Below, one piece after another: positions 10,783 to 24,097 of a DNA stretch of 64,000 nucleotides. Every line of letters starts with the position of its first letter. Positions within the stretch are counted from its first letter, which is position 1. Source of the stretch: Phytophthora sp. 'mugwort' (taxonomy: Eukaryota; Oomycota; Peronosporomycetes; Peronosporales; Peronosporaceae); contig JAUCEF010000003.1 of assembly GCA_033558025.1 (NCBI GenBank), forward strand, positions 3,436,001-3,500,000. Reading direction: 5' to 3'. The translations under genes and the position numbers were made by a program. The notes under the pieces were generated by a model. That model was not told the DNA's origin. It ran no database searches and saw only the letters and a program-made list of their open reading frames with translations.

Positions 10783-11491
10783 CTGATCATGTTACTGTGA
10801 TAAAAGCAGTTGGCATCAGCACTTTCCCAAATGTGCACTTCGCGGTTCTCCTGCGAAACTCGCTGACCTTGAGTAACACTTTTCTTTTCGCTTCCTTATA
10901 TATCGCTCGTGTGCCTTTCCATACATGGGATCGGCCCTTCAATGCTTGAGCTTATCAGTTTATCATCGGTCGACTTGGCATTCATTCGCTTGCCTATGTA
11001 TCAGATATTTCGGTGCCTTACTCGCTTTGACTTGCTTTGTCTTCCTGGCGCCCTCGCGTTGCCTCCACCGTCTGTTGTCGGATCTATCTGTCTTCTTCCC
11101 TTTACTCGTCATACTAGAAGTGTGTTGTACATTATCAGCACAAGCGTTAGGAGTCGGCGAGGCGCTCGGTTTTGAGGCACGGCCAGTCGACGGACCGCGA
11201 ACCTATCCAACACGCAAATGGATAAATCGCTGCAGCGCGGTCGAAAGCGGGTGGGGTGTTCCATTTAAACGTCGGCACCGTGACTAGCAGAAAAGGCTTC
11301 GGCGCGGGTGTGCAGCGAGCGAATGCGTATAGACCGAAAACGCGAGTGGAGATGTATAAATTGATTTGCTGTTGTTAGGTGGCATTGTTCATAGAGTGGC
11401 GTGTGTATGGTAGTGCGGTGTTTTGGTTGTGTATTGATGTGTTGTGTTCGTCGATATTTGTGTTGTGATAGAGCGCGTTTGTTGTTGTCCT

Positions 11492-11564
11492 GGGGATGTA
11501 GCTCAAATGGTAGAGCGCTCGCTTAGCATGCGAGAGGTACAGGGATCGATACCCTGCTTCTCCA
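11492..11564 (+). tRNA. tRNA-Ala (AGC), copy 15
   Basis: Consensus gene. Unit alleles: 510A, 3T, as copy 5 without its private A. Follows an 846C-type unit, as copy 5 does. Confidence 0.97.
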
Positions 11565-12273
11565 CTGATCATGTTACTGTGATAAAAGCAGTTGGCATCA
11601 GCACTTTCCCAAATGTGCACTTCGCGGTTCTCCTGCGAAACTCGCTGACCTTGAGTAACACTTTTCTTTTCGCTTCCTTATATATCGCTCGTGTGCCTTT
11701 CCATACATGGGATCGGCCCTTCAATGCTTGAGCTTATCAGTTTATCATCGGTCGACTTGGCATTCATTCGCTTGCCTATGTATCAGATATTTCGGTGCCT
11801 TATTCGCTTTGACTTGCTTTGTCTTCCTGGTGCCCTCGCGTTGCCTCCACCGTGTGTTGTCGGATCTATCTGTCTTCTTCCCTTTACTCGTCATATTAGA
11901 AGTGTGTTGTACATTATCAGCACAAGCGTTAGGAGTCGGCGAGGCGCTCGGTTTTGAGGCACGGCCAGTCGACGGACCGCGAACCTATCCAACACGCAAA
12001 TGGATAAATCGCTGCAGCGCGGTCGAAAGCGGGTGGGGTGTTCCATTTAAACGTCGGCACCGTGACTAGCAGAAAAGGCTTCGGCGCGGGTGTGCAGCGA
12101 GCGAATGCGTATAGACCGAAAACGCGAGTGGAGATGTATAAATTGATTTGCTGTTGTTAGGTGGCATTGTTCATAGAGTGGCGTGTGTATGGTAGTGCGG
12201 TGTTTTGGTTGTGTATTGATGTGTTGTGTTCGTCGATATTTGTGTTGTGGTAGAGCGCGTTTGTTGTTGTCCT

Positions 12274-12346
12274 GGGGATGTAGCTCAAATGGTAGAGCGC
12301 TCGCTTAGCATGCGAGAGGTACAGGGATCGATACCCTGCTTCTCCA
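12274..12346 (+). tRNA. tRNA-Ala (AGC), copy 16
   Basis: Consensus gene. Unit allele: 3T. Confidence 0.97.
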
Positions 12347-13058
12347 CTGATCATGTTACTGTGATAAAAGCAGTTGGCATCAGCACTTTCCCAAATGTGC
12401 ACTTCGCGGTTCTCCTGCGAAACTCGCTGACCTTGAGTAACACTTTTCTTTTCGCTTCCTTATATATCGCTCGTGTGCCTTTCCATACATGGGATCGGCC
12501 CTTCAATGCTTGAGCTTATCAGTTTATCATCGGTCGACTTGGCATTCATTCGCTTGCCTATGTATCAGATATTTCGGTGCCTTATTCGCTTTGACTTGCT
12601 TTGTCTTCCTGGTGCCCTCGCGTTGCCTCCACCGTGTGTTGTCGGATCTATCTGTCTTCTTCCCTTTACTCGTCATATTAGAAGTGTGTTGTACATTATC
12701 AGCACAAGCGTTAGGAGTCGGCGAGGCGCTCGGTTTTGAGGCACGGCCAGTCGACGGACCGCGAACCTATCCAACACGCAAATGGATAAATCGCTGCAGC
12801 GCGGTCGAAAGCGGGTGGGGTGTTCCATTTAAACGTCGGCACCGTGACTAGCAGAAAAGGCTTCGGCGCGGGTGTGCAGCGAGCGAATGCGTATAGACCG
12901 AAAACGCGAGTGGAGATGTATAAATTGATTTGCTGTTGTTAGGTGGCATTGTTCATAGAGTGGCGTGTGTATGGTAGTGCGGTGTTTTGGTTGTGTATTG
13001 ATGTGTTGTGTTCGTCGATATTATTTGTGTTGTGGTAGAGCGCGTTTGTTGTTGTCCT

Positions 13059-13131
13059 GGGGATGTAGCTCAAATGGTAGAGCGCTCGCTTAGCATGCGA
13101 GAGGTACAGGGATCGATACCCTGCTTCTCCA
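13059..13131 (+). tRNA. tRNA-Ala (AGC), copy 17
   Basis: Consensus gene. Unit alleles: ATT, 874C, 957C, 1003T. Same type as copy 20. Confidence 0.97.
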
Positions 13132-13839
13132 CTGATCATGTTACTGTGATAAAAGCAGTTGGCATCAGCACTTTCCCAAATGTGCACTTCGCGGTTCTCC
13201 TGCGAAACTCGCTGACCTTGAGTAACACTTTTCTTTTCGCTTCCTTATATATCGCTCGTGTGCCTTTTCCATACATGGGATCGGCCCTTCAATGCTTGAG
13301 CTTATCAGTTTATCATCGGTCGACTTGGCATTCATTCGCTTGCCTATGTATCAGATATTTCGGTGCCTTATTCGCTTTGACTTGCTTTGTCTTCCTGGCG
13401 CCCTCGCGTTGCCTCCACCGTGTGTTGTCGGATCTATCTGTCTTCTTCCCTTTACTCGTCATATTAGAAGTGTGTTGTACACTATCAGCACAAGCGTTAG
13501 GAGTCGGCGAGGCGCTCGGTTTTGAGGTACGGCCAGTCGACGGACCGCGAACCTATCCAACACGCAAATGGATAAATCGCTGCAGCGCGGTCGAAAGCGG
13601 GTGGGGTGTTCCATTTAAACGTCGGCACCGTGACTAGCAGAAAAGGCTTCGGCGCGGGTGTGCAGCGAGCGAATGCGTATAGACCGAAAACGCGAGTGGA
13701 GATGTATAAATTGATTTGCTGTTGTTAGGTGGCATTGTTCATAGAGTGGCGTGTGTATGGTAGTGCGGTGTTTTGGTTGTGTATTGATGTGTTGTGTTCG
13801 TCGATATTTGTGTTGGTAGAGCGCGTTTGTTGTTGTCCT

Positions 13840-13912
13840 GGGGATGTAGCTCAAATGGTAGAGCGCTCGCTTAGCATGCGAGAGGTACAGGGATCGATAC
13901 CCTGCTTCTCCA
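13840..13912 (+). tRNA. tRNA-Ala (AGC), copy 18
   Basis: Consensus gene. A private 2-bp (TG) deletion lies about 25 bp upstream, between the A/T element and the tRNA. Unit alleles: 3T, 874C, 957C, 1003T. This is the shortest unit (780 bp). Confidence 0.97.
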
Positions 13913-14621
13913 CTGATCATGTTACTGTGATAAAAGCAGTTGGCATCAGCACTTTCCCAAATGTGCACTTCGCGGTTCTCCTGCGAAACTCGCTGACCTT
14001 GAGTAACACTTTTCTTTTCGCTTCCTTATATATCGCTCGTGTGCCTTTCCATACATGGGATCGGCCCTTCAATGCTTGAGCTTATCAGTTTATCATCGGT
14101 CGACTTGGCATTCATTCGCTTGCCTATGTATCAGATATTTCGGTGCCTTATTCGCTTTGACTTGCTTTGTCTTCCTGGCGCCCTCGCGTTGCCTCCACCG
14201 TGTGTTGTCGGATCTATCTGTCTTCTTCCCTTTACTCGTCATATTAGAAGTGTGTTGTACACTATCAGCACAAGCGTTAGGAGTCGGCGAGGCGCTCGGT
14301 TTTGAGGTACGGCCAGTCGACGGACCGCGAACCTATCCAACACGCAAATGGATAAATCGCTGCAGCGCGGTCGAAAGCGGGTGGGGTGTTCCATTTAAAC
14401 GTCGGCACCGTGACTAGCAGAAAAGGCTTCGGCGCGGGTGTGCAGCGAGCGAATGCGTATAGACCGAAAACGCGAGTGGAGATGTATAAATTGATTTGCT
14501 GTTGTTAGGTGGCATTGTTCATAGAGTGGCGTGTGTATGGTAGTGCGGTGTTTTGGTTGTGTATTGATGTGTTGTGTTCGTCGATATTTGTGTTGTGGTA
14601 GAGCGCGTTTGTTGTTGTCCT

Positions 14622-14694
14622 GGGGATGTAGCTCAAATGGTAGAGCGCTCGCTTAGCATGCGAGAGGTACAGGGATCGATACCCTGCTTCTCCA
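14622..14694 (+). tRNA. tRNA-Ala (AGC), copy 19
   Basis: Consensus gene. Unit allele: 3T. Confidence 0.97.
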
Positions 14695-15406
14695 CTGATC
14701 ATGTTACTGTGATAAAAGCAGTTGGCATCAGCACTTTCCCAAATGTGCACTTCGCGGTTCTCCTGCGAAACTCGCTGACCTTGAGTAACACTTTTCTTTT
14801 CGCTTCCTTATATATCGCTCGTGTGCCTTTCCATACATGGGATCGGCCCTTCAATGCTTGAGCTTATCAGTTTATCATCGGTCGACTTGGCATTCATTCG
14901 CTTGCCTATGTATCAGATATTTCGGTGCCTTATTCGCTTTGACTTGCTTTGTCTTCCTGGTGCCCTCGCGTTGCCTCCACCGTGTGTTGTCGGATCTATC
15001 TGTCTTCTTCCCTTTACTCGTCATATTAGAAGTGTGTTGTACATTATCAGCACAAGCGTTAGGAGTCGGCGAGGCGCTCGGTTTTGAGGCACGGCCAGTC
15101 GACGGACCGCGAACCTATCCAACACGCAAATGGATAAATCGCTGCAGCGCGGTCGAAAGCGGGTGGGGTGTTCCATTTAAACGTCGGCACCGTGACTAGC
15201 AGAAAAGGCTTCGGCGCGGGTGTGCAGCGAGCGAATGCGTATAGACCGAAAACGCGAGTGGAGATGTATAAATTGATTTGCTGTTGTTAGGTGGCATTGT
15301 TCATAGAGTGGCGTGTGTATGGTAGTGCGGTGTTTTGGTTGTGTATTGATGTGTTGTGTTCGTCGATATTATTTGTGTTGTGGTAGAGCGCGTTTGTTGT
15401 TGTCCT

Positions 15407-15479
15407 GGGGATGTAGCTCAAATGGTAGAGCGCTCGCTTAGCATGCGAGAGGTACAGGGATCGATACCCTGCTTCTCCA
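15407..15479 (+). tRNA. tRNA-Ala (AGC), copy 20
   Basis: Consensus gene. Unit alleles: ATT, 874C, 957C, 1003T. Confidence 0.97.
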
Positions 15480-16189
15480 CTGATCATGTTACTGTGATAA
15501 AAGCAGTTGGCATCAGCACTTTCCCAAATGTGCACTTCGCGGTTCTCCTGCGAAACTCGCTGACCTTGAGTAACACTTTTCTTTTCGCTTCCTTATATAT
15601 CGCTCGTGTGCCTTTTCCATACATGGGATCGGCCCTTCAATGCTTGAGCTTATCAGTTTATCATCGGTCGACTTGGCATTCATTCGCTTGCCTATGTATC
15701 AGATATTTCGGTGCCTTATTCGCTTTGACTTGCTTTGTCTTCCTGGCGCCCTCGCGTTGCCTCCACCGTGTGTTGTCGGATCTATCTGTCTTCTTCCCTT
15801 TACTCGTCATATTAGAAGTGTGTTGTACACTATCAGCACAAGCGTTAGGAGTCGGCGAGGCGCTCGGTTTTGAGGTACGGCCAGTCGACGGACCGCGAAC
15901 CTATCCAACACGCAAATGGATAAATCGCTGCAGCGCGGTCGAAAGCGGGTGGGGTGTTCCATTTAAACGTCGGCACCGTGACTAGCAGAAAAGGCTTCGG
16001 CGCGGGTGTGCAGCGAGCGAATGCGTATAGACCGAAAACGCGAGTGGAGATGTATAAATTGATTTGCTGTTGTTAGGTGGCATTGTTCATAGAGTGGCGT
16101 GTGTATGGTAGTGCGGTGTTTTGGTTGTGTATTGATGTGTTGTGTTCGTCGATATTTGTGTTGTGGTAGAGCGCGTTTGTTGTTGTCCT

Positions 16190-16262
16190 GGGGATGTAGC
16201 TCAAATGGTAGAGCGCTCGCTTAGCATGCGAGAGGTACAGGGATCGATACCCTGCTTCTCCA
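16190..16262 (+). tRNA. tRNA-Ala (AGC), copy 21
   Basis: Consensus gene. Unit alleles: 957C, 1003T without 874C. Confidence 0.97.
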
Positions 16263-16972
16263 CTGATCATGTTACTGTGATAAAAGCAGTTGGCATCAGC
16301 ACTTTCCCAAATGTGCACTTCGCGGTTCTCCTGCGAAACTCGCTGACCTTGAGTAACACTTTTCTTTTCGCTTCCTTATATATCGCTCGTGTGCCTTTTC
16401 CATACATGGGATCGGCCCTTCAATGCTTGAGCTTATCAGTTTATCATCGGTCGACTTGGCATTCATTCGCTTGCCTATGTATCAGATATTTCGGTGCCTT
16501 ATTCGCTTTGACTTGCTTTGTCTTCCTGGTGCCCTCGCGTTGCCTCCACCGTGTGTTGTCGGATCTATCTGTCTTCTTCCCTTTACTCGTCATATTAGAA
16601 GTGTGTTGTACACTATCAGCACAAGCGTTAGGAGTCGGCGAGGCGCTCGGTTTTGAGGTACGGCCAGTCGACGGACCGCGAACCTATCCAACACGCAAAT
16701 GGATAAATCGCTGCAGCGCGGTCGAAAGCGGGTGGGGTGTTCCATTTAAACGTCGGCACCGTGACTAGCAGAAAAGGCTTCGGCGCGGGTGTGCAGCGAG
16801 CGAATGCGTATAGACCGAAAACGCGAGTGGAGATGTATAAATTGATTTGCTGTTGTTAGGTGGCATTGTTCATAGAGTGGCGTGTGTATGGTAGTGCGGT
16901 GTTTTGGTTGTGTATTGATGTGTTGTGTTCGTCGATATTTGTGTTGTGGTAGAGCGCGTTTGTTGTTGTCCT

Positions 16973-17045
16973 GGGGATGTAGCTCAAATGGTAGAGCGCT
17001 CGCTTAGCATGCGAGAGGTACAGGGATCGATACCCTGCTTCTCCA
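16973..17045 (+). tRNA. tRNA-Ala (AGC), copy 22
   Basis: Consensus gene in a base unit. Confidence 0.97.
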
Positions 17046-17755
17046 CTGATCATGTTACTGTGATAAAAGCAGTTGGCATCAGCACTTTCCCAAATGTGCA
17101 CTTCGCGGTTCTCCTGCGAAACTCGCTGACCTTGAGTAACACTTTTCTTTTCGCTTCCTTATATATCGCTCGTGTGCCTTTTCCATACATGGGATCGGCC
17201 CTTCAATGCTTGAGCTTATCAGTTTATCATCGGTCGACTTGGCATTCATTCGCTTGCCTATGTATCAGATATTTCGGTGCCTTATTCGCTTTGACTTGCT
17301 TTGTCTTCCTGGTGCCCTCGCGTTGCCTCCACCGTGTGTTGTCGGATCTATCTGTCTTCTTCCCTTTACTCGTCATATTAGAAGTGTGTTGTACATTATC
17401 AGCACAAGCGTTAGGAGTCGGCGAGGCGCTCGGTTTTGAGGCACGGCCAGTCGACGGACCGCGAACCTATCCAACACGCAAATGGATAAATCGCTGCAGC
17501 GCGGTCGAAAGCGGGTGGGGTGTTCCATTTAAACGTCGGCACCGTGACTAGCAGAAAAGGCTTCGGCGCGGGTGTGCAGCGAGCGAATGCGTATAGACCG
17601 AAAACGCGAGTGGAGATGTATAAATTGATTTGCTGTTGTTAGGTGGCATTGTTCATAGAGTGGCGTGTGTATGGTAGTGCGGTGTTTTGGTTGTGTATTG
17701 ATGTGTTGTGTTCGTCGATATTTGTGTTGTGGTAGAGCGCGTTTGTTGTTGTCCT

Positions 17756-17828
17756 GGGGATGTAGCTCAAATGGTAGAGCGCTCGCTTAGCATGCGAGAG
17801 GTACAGGGATCGATACCCTGCTTCTCCA
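17756..17828 (+). tRNA. tRNA-Ala (AGC), copy 23
   Basis: Consensus gene. Unit allele: 890T. Confidence 0.97.
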
Positions 17829-18538
17829 CTGATCATGTTACTGTGATAAAAGCAGTTGGCATCAGCACTTTCCCAAATGTGCACTTCGCGGTTCTCCTGC
17901 GAAACTCGCTGACCTTGAGTAACACTTTTCTTTTCGCTTCCTTATATATCGCTCGTGTGCCTTTTCCATACATGGGATCGGCCCTTCAATGCTTGAGCTT
18001 ATCAGTTTATCATCGGTCGACTTGGCATTCATTCGCTTGCCTATGTATCAGATATTTCGGTGCCTTATTCGCTTTGACTTGCTTTGTCTTCCTGGTGCCC
18101 TCGCGTTGCCTTCACCGTGTGTTGTCGGATCTATCTGTCTTCTTCCCTTTACTCGTCATATTAGAAGTGTGTTGTACATTATCAGCACAAGCGTTAGGAG
18201 TCGGCGAGGCGCTCGGTTTTGAGGCACGGCCAGTCGACGGACCGCGAACCTATCCAACACGCAAATGGATAAATCGCTGCAGCGCGGTCGAAAGCGGGTG
18301 GGGTGTTCCATTTAAACGTCGGCACCGTGACTAGCAGAAAAGGCTTCGGCGCGGGTGTGCAGCGAGCGAATGCGTATAGACCGAAAACGCGAGTGGAGAT
18401 GTATAAATTGATTTGCTGTTGTTAGGTGGCATTGTTCATAGAGTGGCGTGTGTATGGTAGTGCGGTGTTTTGGTTGTGTATTGATGTGTTGTGTTCGTCG
18501 ATATTTGTGTTGTGGTAGAGCGCGTTTGTTGTTGTCCT

Positions 18539-18611
18539 GGGGATGTAGCTCAAATGGTAGAGCGCTCGCTTAGCATGCGAGAGGTACAGGGATCGATACC
18601 CTGCTTCTCCA
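18539..18611 (+). tRNA. tRNA-Ala (AGC), copy 24
   Basis: Consensus gene. Unit allele: 3T. Confidence 0.97.
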
Positions 18612-19323
18612 CTGATCATGTTACTGTGATAAAAGCAGTTGGCATCAGCACTTTCCCAAATGTGCACTTCGCGGTTCTCCTGCGAAACTCGCTGACCTTG
18701 AGTAACACTTTTCTTTTCGCTTCCTTATATATCGCTCGTGTGCCTTTCCATACATGGGATCGGCCCTTCAATGCTTGAGCTTATCAGTTTATCATCGGTC
18801 GACTTGGCATTCATTCGCTTGCCTATGTATCAGATATTTCGGTGCCTTATTCGCTTTGACTTGCTTTGTCTTCCTGGTGCCCTCGCGTTGCCTCCACCGT
18901 GTGTTGTCGGATCTATCTGTCTTCTTCCCTTTACTCGTCATATTAGAAGTGTGTTGTACATTATCAGCACAAGCGTTAGGAGTCGGCGAGGCGCTCGGTT
19001 TTGAGGCACGGCCAGTCGACGGACCGCGAACCTATCCAACACGCAAATGGATAAATCGCTGCAGCGCGGTCGAAAGCGGGTGGGGTGTTCCATTTAAACG
19101 TCGGCACCGTGACTAGCAGAAAAGGCTTCGGCGCGGGTGTGCAGCGAGCGAATGCGTATAGACCGAAAACGCGAGTGGAGATGTATAAATTGATTTGCTG
19201 TTGTTAGGTGGCATTGTTCATAGAGTGGCGTGTGTATGGTAGTGCGGTGTTTTGGTTGTGTATTGATGTGTTGTGTTCGTCGATATTATTTGTGTTGTGG
19301 TAGAGCGCGTTTGTTGTTGTCCT

Positions 19324-19396
19324 GGGGATGTAGCTCAAATGGTAGAGCGCTCGCTTAGCATGCGCGAGGTACAGGGATCGATACCCTGCTTCTCCA
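19324..19396 (+). tRNA. tRNA-Ala (AGC), copy 25, A42C variant
   Basis: A42C (base 19365) combined with the upstream ATT insertion, a pairing seen only here and in copy 30. Unit also has 874C. Confidence 0.92.
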
Positions 19397-20106
19397 CTGA
19401 TCATGTTACTGTGATAAAAGCAGTTGGCATCAGCACTTTCCCAAATGTGCACTTCGCGGTTCTCCTGCGAAACTCGCTGACCTTGAGTAACACTTTTCTT
19501 TTCGCTTCCTTATATATCGCTCGTGTGCCTTTTCCATACATGGGATCGGCCCTTCAATGCTTGAGCTTATCAGTTTATCATCGGTCGACTTGGCATTCAT
19601 TCGCTTGCCTATGTATCAGATATTTCGGTGCCTTATTCGCTTTGACTTGCTTTGTCTTCCTGGCGCCCTCGCGTTGCCTCCACCGTGTGTTGTCGGATCT
19701 ATCTGTCTTCTTCCCTTTACTCGTCATATTAGAAGTGTGTTGTACATTATCAGCACAAGCGTTAGGAGTCGGCGAGGCGCTCGGTTTTGAGGCACGGCCA
19801 GTCGACGGACCGCGAACCTATCCAACACGCAAATGGATAAATCGCTGCAGCGCGGTCGAAAGCGGGTGGGGTGTTCCATTTAAACGTCGGCACCGTGACT
19901 AGCAGAAAAGGCTTCGGCGCGGGTGTGCAGCGAGCGAATGCGTATAGACCGAAAACGCGAGTGGAGATGTATAAATTGATTTGCTGTTGTTAGGTGGCAT
20001 TGTTCATAGAGTGGCGTGTGTATGGTAGTGCGGTGTTTTGGTTGTGTATTGATGTGTTGTGTTCGTCGATATTTGTGTTGTGATAGAGCGCGTTTGTTGT
20101 TGTCCT

Positions 20107-20179
20107 GGGGATGTAGCTCAAATGGTAGAGCGCTCGCTTAGCATGCGAGAGGTACAGGGATCGATACCCTGCTTCTCCA
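20107..20179 (+). tRNA. tRNA-Ala (AGC), copy 26
   Basis: Consensus gene. Unit alleles: 510A, 1003T. Confidence 0.97.
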
Positions 20180-20889
20180 CTGATCATGTTACTGTGATAA
20201 AAGCAGTTGGCATCAGCACTTTCCCAAATGTGCACTTCGCGGTTCTCCTGCGAAACTCGCTGACCTTGAGTAACACTTTTCTTTTCGCTTCCTTATATAT
20301 CGCTCGTGTGCCTTTTCCATACATGGGATCGGCCCTTCAATGCTTGAGCTTATCAGTTTATCATCGGTCGACTTGGCATTCATTCGCTTGCCTATGTATC
20401 AGATATTTCGGTGCCTTATTCGCTTTGACTTGCTTTGTCTTCCTGGTGCCCTCGCGTTGCCTCCACCGTGTGTTGTCGGATCTATCTGTCTTCTTCCCTT
20501 TACTCGTCATATTAGAAGTGTGTTGTACATTATCAGCACAAGCGTTAGGAGTCGGCGAGGCGCTCGGTTTTGAGGTACGGCCAGTCGACGGACCGCGAAC
20601 CTATCCAACACGCAAATGGATAAATCGCTGCAGCGCGGTCGAAAGCGGGTGGGGTGTTCCATTTAAACGTCGGCACCGTGACTAGCAGAAAAGGCTTCGG
20701 CGCGGGTGTGCAGCGAGCGAATGCGTATAGACCGAAAACGCGAGTGGAGATGTATAAATTGATTTGCTGTTGTTAGGTGGCATTGTTCATAGAGTGGCGT
20801 GTGTATGGTAGTGCGGTGTTTTGGTTGTGTATTGATGTGTTGTGTTCGTCGATATTTGTGTTGTGGTAGAGCGCGTTTGTTGTTGTCCT

Positions 20890-20962
20890 GGGGATGTAGC
20901 TCAAATGGTAGAGCGCTCGCTTAGCATGCGAGAGGTACAGGGATCGATACCCTGCTTCTCCA
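20890..20962 (+). tRNA. tRNA-Ala (AGC), copy 27
   Basis: Consensus gene in a base unit. Confidence 0.97.
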
Positions 20963-21672
20963 CTGATCATGTTACTGTGATAAAAGCAGTTGGCATCAGC
21001 ACTTTCCCAAATGTGCACTTCGCGGTTCTCCTGCGAAACTCGCTGACCTTGAGTAACACTTTTCTTTTCGCTTCCTTATATATCGCTCGTGTGCCTTTTC
21101 CATACATGGGATCGGCCCTTCAATGCTTGAGCTTATCAGTTTATCATCGGTCGACTTGGCATTCATTCGCTTGCCTATGTATCAGATATTTCGGTGCCTT
21201 ATTCGCTTTGACTTGCTTTGTCTTCCTGGTGCCCTCGCGTTGCCTCCACCGTGTGTTGTCGGATCTATCTGTCTTCTTCCCTTTACTCGTCATATTAGAA
21301 GTGTGTTGTACATTATCAGCACAAGCGTTAGGAGTCGGCGAGGCGCTCGGTTTTGAGGCACGGCCAGTCGACGGACCGCGAACCTATCCAACACGCAAAT
21401 GGATAAATCGCTGCAGCGCGGTCGAAAGCGGGTGGGGTGTTCCATTTAAACGTCGGCACCGTGACTAGCAGAAAAGGCTTCGGCGCGGGTGTGCAGCGAG
21501 CGAATGCGTATAGACCGAAAACGCGAGTGGAGATGTATAAATTGATTTGCTGTTGTTAGGTGGCATTGTTCATAGAGTGGCGTGTGTATGGTAGTGCGGT
21601 GTTTTGGTTGTGTATTGATGTGTTGTGTTCGTCGATATTTGTGTTGTGGTAGAGCGCGTTTGTTGTTGTCCT

Positions 21673-21745
21673 GGGGATGTAGCTCAAATGGTAGAGCGCT
21701 CGCTTAGCATGCGAGAGGTACAGGGATCGATACCCTGCTTCTCCA
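21673..21745 (+). tRNA. tRNA-Ala (AGC), copy 28
   Basis: Consensus gene. Unit allele: 874C. Confidence 0.97.
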
Positions 21746-22455
21746 CTGATCATGTTACTGTGATAAAAGCAGTTGGCATCAGCACTTTCCCAAATGTGCA
21801 CTTCGCGGTTCTCCTGCGAAACTCGCTGACCTTGAGTAACACTTTTCTTTTCGCTTCCTTATATATCGCTCGTGTGCCTTTTCCATACATGGGATCGGCC
21901 CTTCAATGCTTGAGCTTATCAGTTTATCATCGGTCGACTTGGCATTCATTCGCTTGCCTATGTATCAGATATTTCGGTGCCTTATTCGCTTTGACTTGCT
22001 TTGTCTTCCTGGCGCCCTCGCGTTGCCTCCACCGTGTGTTGTCGGATCTATCTGTCTTCTTCCCTTTACTCGTCATATTAGAAGTGTGTTGTACATTATC
22101 AGCACAAGCGTTAGGAGTCGGCGAGGCGCTCGGTTTTGAGGCACGGCCAGTCGACGGACCGCGAACCTATCCAACACGCAAATGGATAAATCGCTGCAGC
22201 GCGGTCGAAAGCGGGTGGGGTGTTCCATTTAAACGTCGGCACCGTGACTAGCAGAAAAGGCTTCGGCGCGGGTGTGCAGCGAGCGAATGCGTATAGACCG
22301 AAAACGCGAGTGGAGATGTATAAATTGATTTGCTGTTGTTAGGTGGCATTGTTCATAGAGTGGCGTGTGTATGGTAGTGCGGTGTTTTGGTTGTGTATTG
22401 ATGTGTTGTGTTCGTCGATATTTGTGTTGTGGTAGAGCGCGTTTGTTGTTGTCCT

Positions 22456-22528
22456 GGGGATGTAGCTCAAATGGTAGAGCGCTCGCTTAGCATGCGAGAG
22501 GTACAGGGATCGATACCCTGCTTCTCCA
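22456..22528 (+). tRNA. tRNA-Ala (AGC), copy 29
   Basis: Consensus gene. Unit alleles: 897C, 939C. Confidence 0.97.
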
Positions 22529-23241
22529 CTGATCATGTTACTGTGATAAAAGCAGTTGGCATCAGCACTTTCCCAAATGTGCACTTCGCGGTTCTCCTGC
22601 GAAACTCGCTGACCTTGAGTAACACTTTTCTTTTCGCTTCCTTATATATCGCTCGTGTGCCTTTTCCATACATGGGATCGGCCCTTCAATGCTTGAGCTT
22701 ATCAGTTTATCATCGGTCGACTTGGCATTCATTCGCTTGCCTATGTATCAGATATTTCGGTGCCTTATTCGCTTTGACTTGCTTTGTCTTCCTGGTGCCC
22801 TCGCGTTGCCTCCACCGTCTGTTGTCGGATCTATCTGTCTTCTTCCCTTTACTCGTCATACTAGAAGTGTGTTGTACATTATCAGCACAAGCGTTAGGAG
22901 TCGGCGAGGCGCTCGGTTTTGAGGCACGGCCAGTCGACGGACCGCGAACCTATCCAACACGCAAATGGATAAATCGCTGCAGCGCGGTCGAAAGCGGGTG
23001 GGGTGTTCCATTTAAACGTCGGCACCGTGACTAGCAGAAAAGGCTTCGGCGCGGGTGTGCAGCGAGCGAATGCGTATAGACCGAAAACGCGAGTGGAGAT
23101 GTATAAATTGATTTGCTGTTGTTAGGTGGCATTGTTCATAGAGTGGCGTGTGTATGGTAGTGCGGTGTTTTGGTTGTGTATTGATGTGTTGTGTTCGTCG
23201 ATATTATTTGTGTTGTGGTAGAGCGCGTTTGTTGTTGTCCT

Positions 23242-23314
23242 GGGGATGTAGCTCAAATGGTAGAGCGCTCGCTTAGCATGCGCGAGGTACAGGGATCGAT
23301 ACCCTGCTTCTCCA
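23242..23314 (+). tRNA. tRNA-Ala (AGC), copy 30, A42C variant
   Basis: A42C (base 23283) with the ATT insertion; unit also has 890T, unlike copy 25. Confidence 0.92.
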
Positions 23315-24024
23315 CTGATCATGTTACTGTGATAAAAGCAGTTGGCATCAGCACTTTCCCAAATGTGCACTTCGCGGTTCTCCTGCGAAACTCGCTGACC
23401 TTGAGTAACACTTTTCTTTTCGCTTCCTTATATATCGCTCGTGTGCCTTTTCCATACATGGGATCGGCCCTTCAATGCTTGAGCTTATCAGTTTATCATC
23501 GGTCGACTTGGCATTCATTCGCTTGCCTATGTATCAGATATTTCGGTGCCTTATTCGCTTTGACTTGCTTTGTCTTCCTGGTGCCCTCGCGTTGCCTTCA
23601 CCGTGTGTTGTCGGATCTATCTGTCTTCTTCCCTTTACTCGTCATATTAGAAGTGTGTTGTACATTATCAGCACAAGCGTTAGGAGTCGGCGAGGCGCTC
23701 GGTTTTGAGGCACGGCCAGTCGACGGACCGCGAACCTATCCAACACGCAAATGGATAAATCGCTGCAGCGCGGTCGAAAGCGGGTGGGGTGTTCCATTTA
23801 AACGTCGGCACCGTGACTAGCAGAAAAGGCTTCGGCGCGGGTGTGCAGCGAGCGAATGCGTATAGACCGAAAACGCGAGTGGAGATGTATAAATTGATTT
23901 GCTGTTGTTAGGTGGCATTGTTCATAGAGTGGCGTGTGTATGGTAGTGCGGTGTTTTGGTTGTGTATTGATGTGTTGTGTTCGTCGATATTTGTGTTGTG
24001 GTAGAGCGCGTTTGTTGTTGTCCT

Positions 24025-24097
24025 GGGGATGAAGCTCAAATGGTAGAGCGCTCGCTTAGCATGCGAGAGGTACAGGGATCGATACCCTGCTTCTCCA
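24025..24097 (+). tRNA. tRNA-Ala (AGC), copy 31, T8A variant (possibly non-functional)
   Basis: T8 is A (base 24032). U8 is nearly universal because it pairs with A14 in the tertiary core, and it is also the first base of the A box, so both folding and transcription may suffer. Unit alleles: 3T, 890T. Confidence 0.82.
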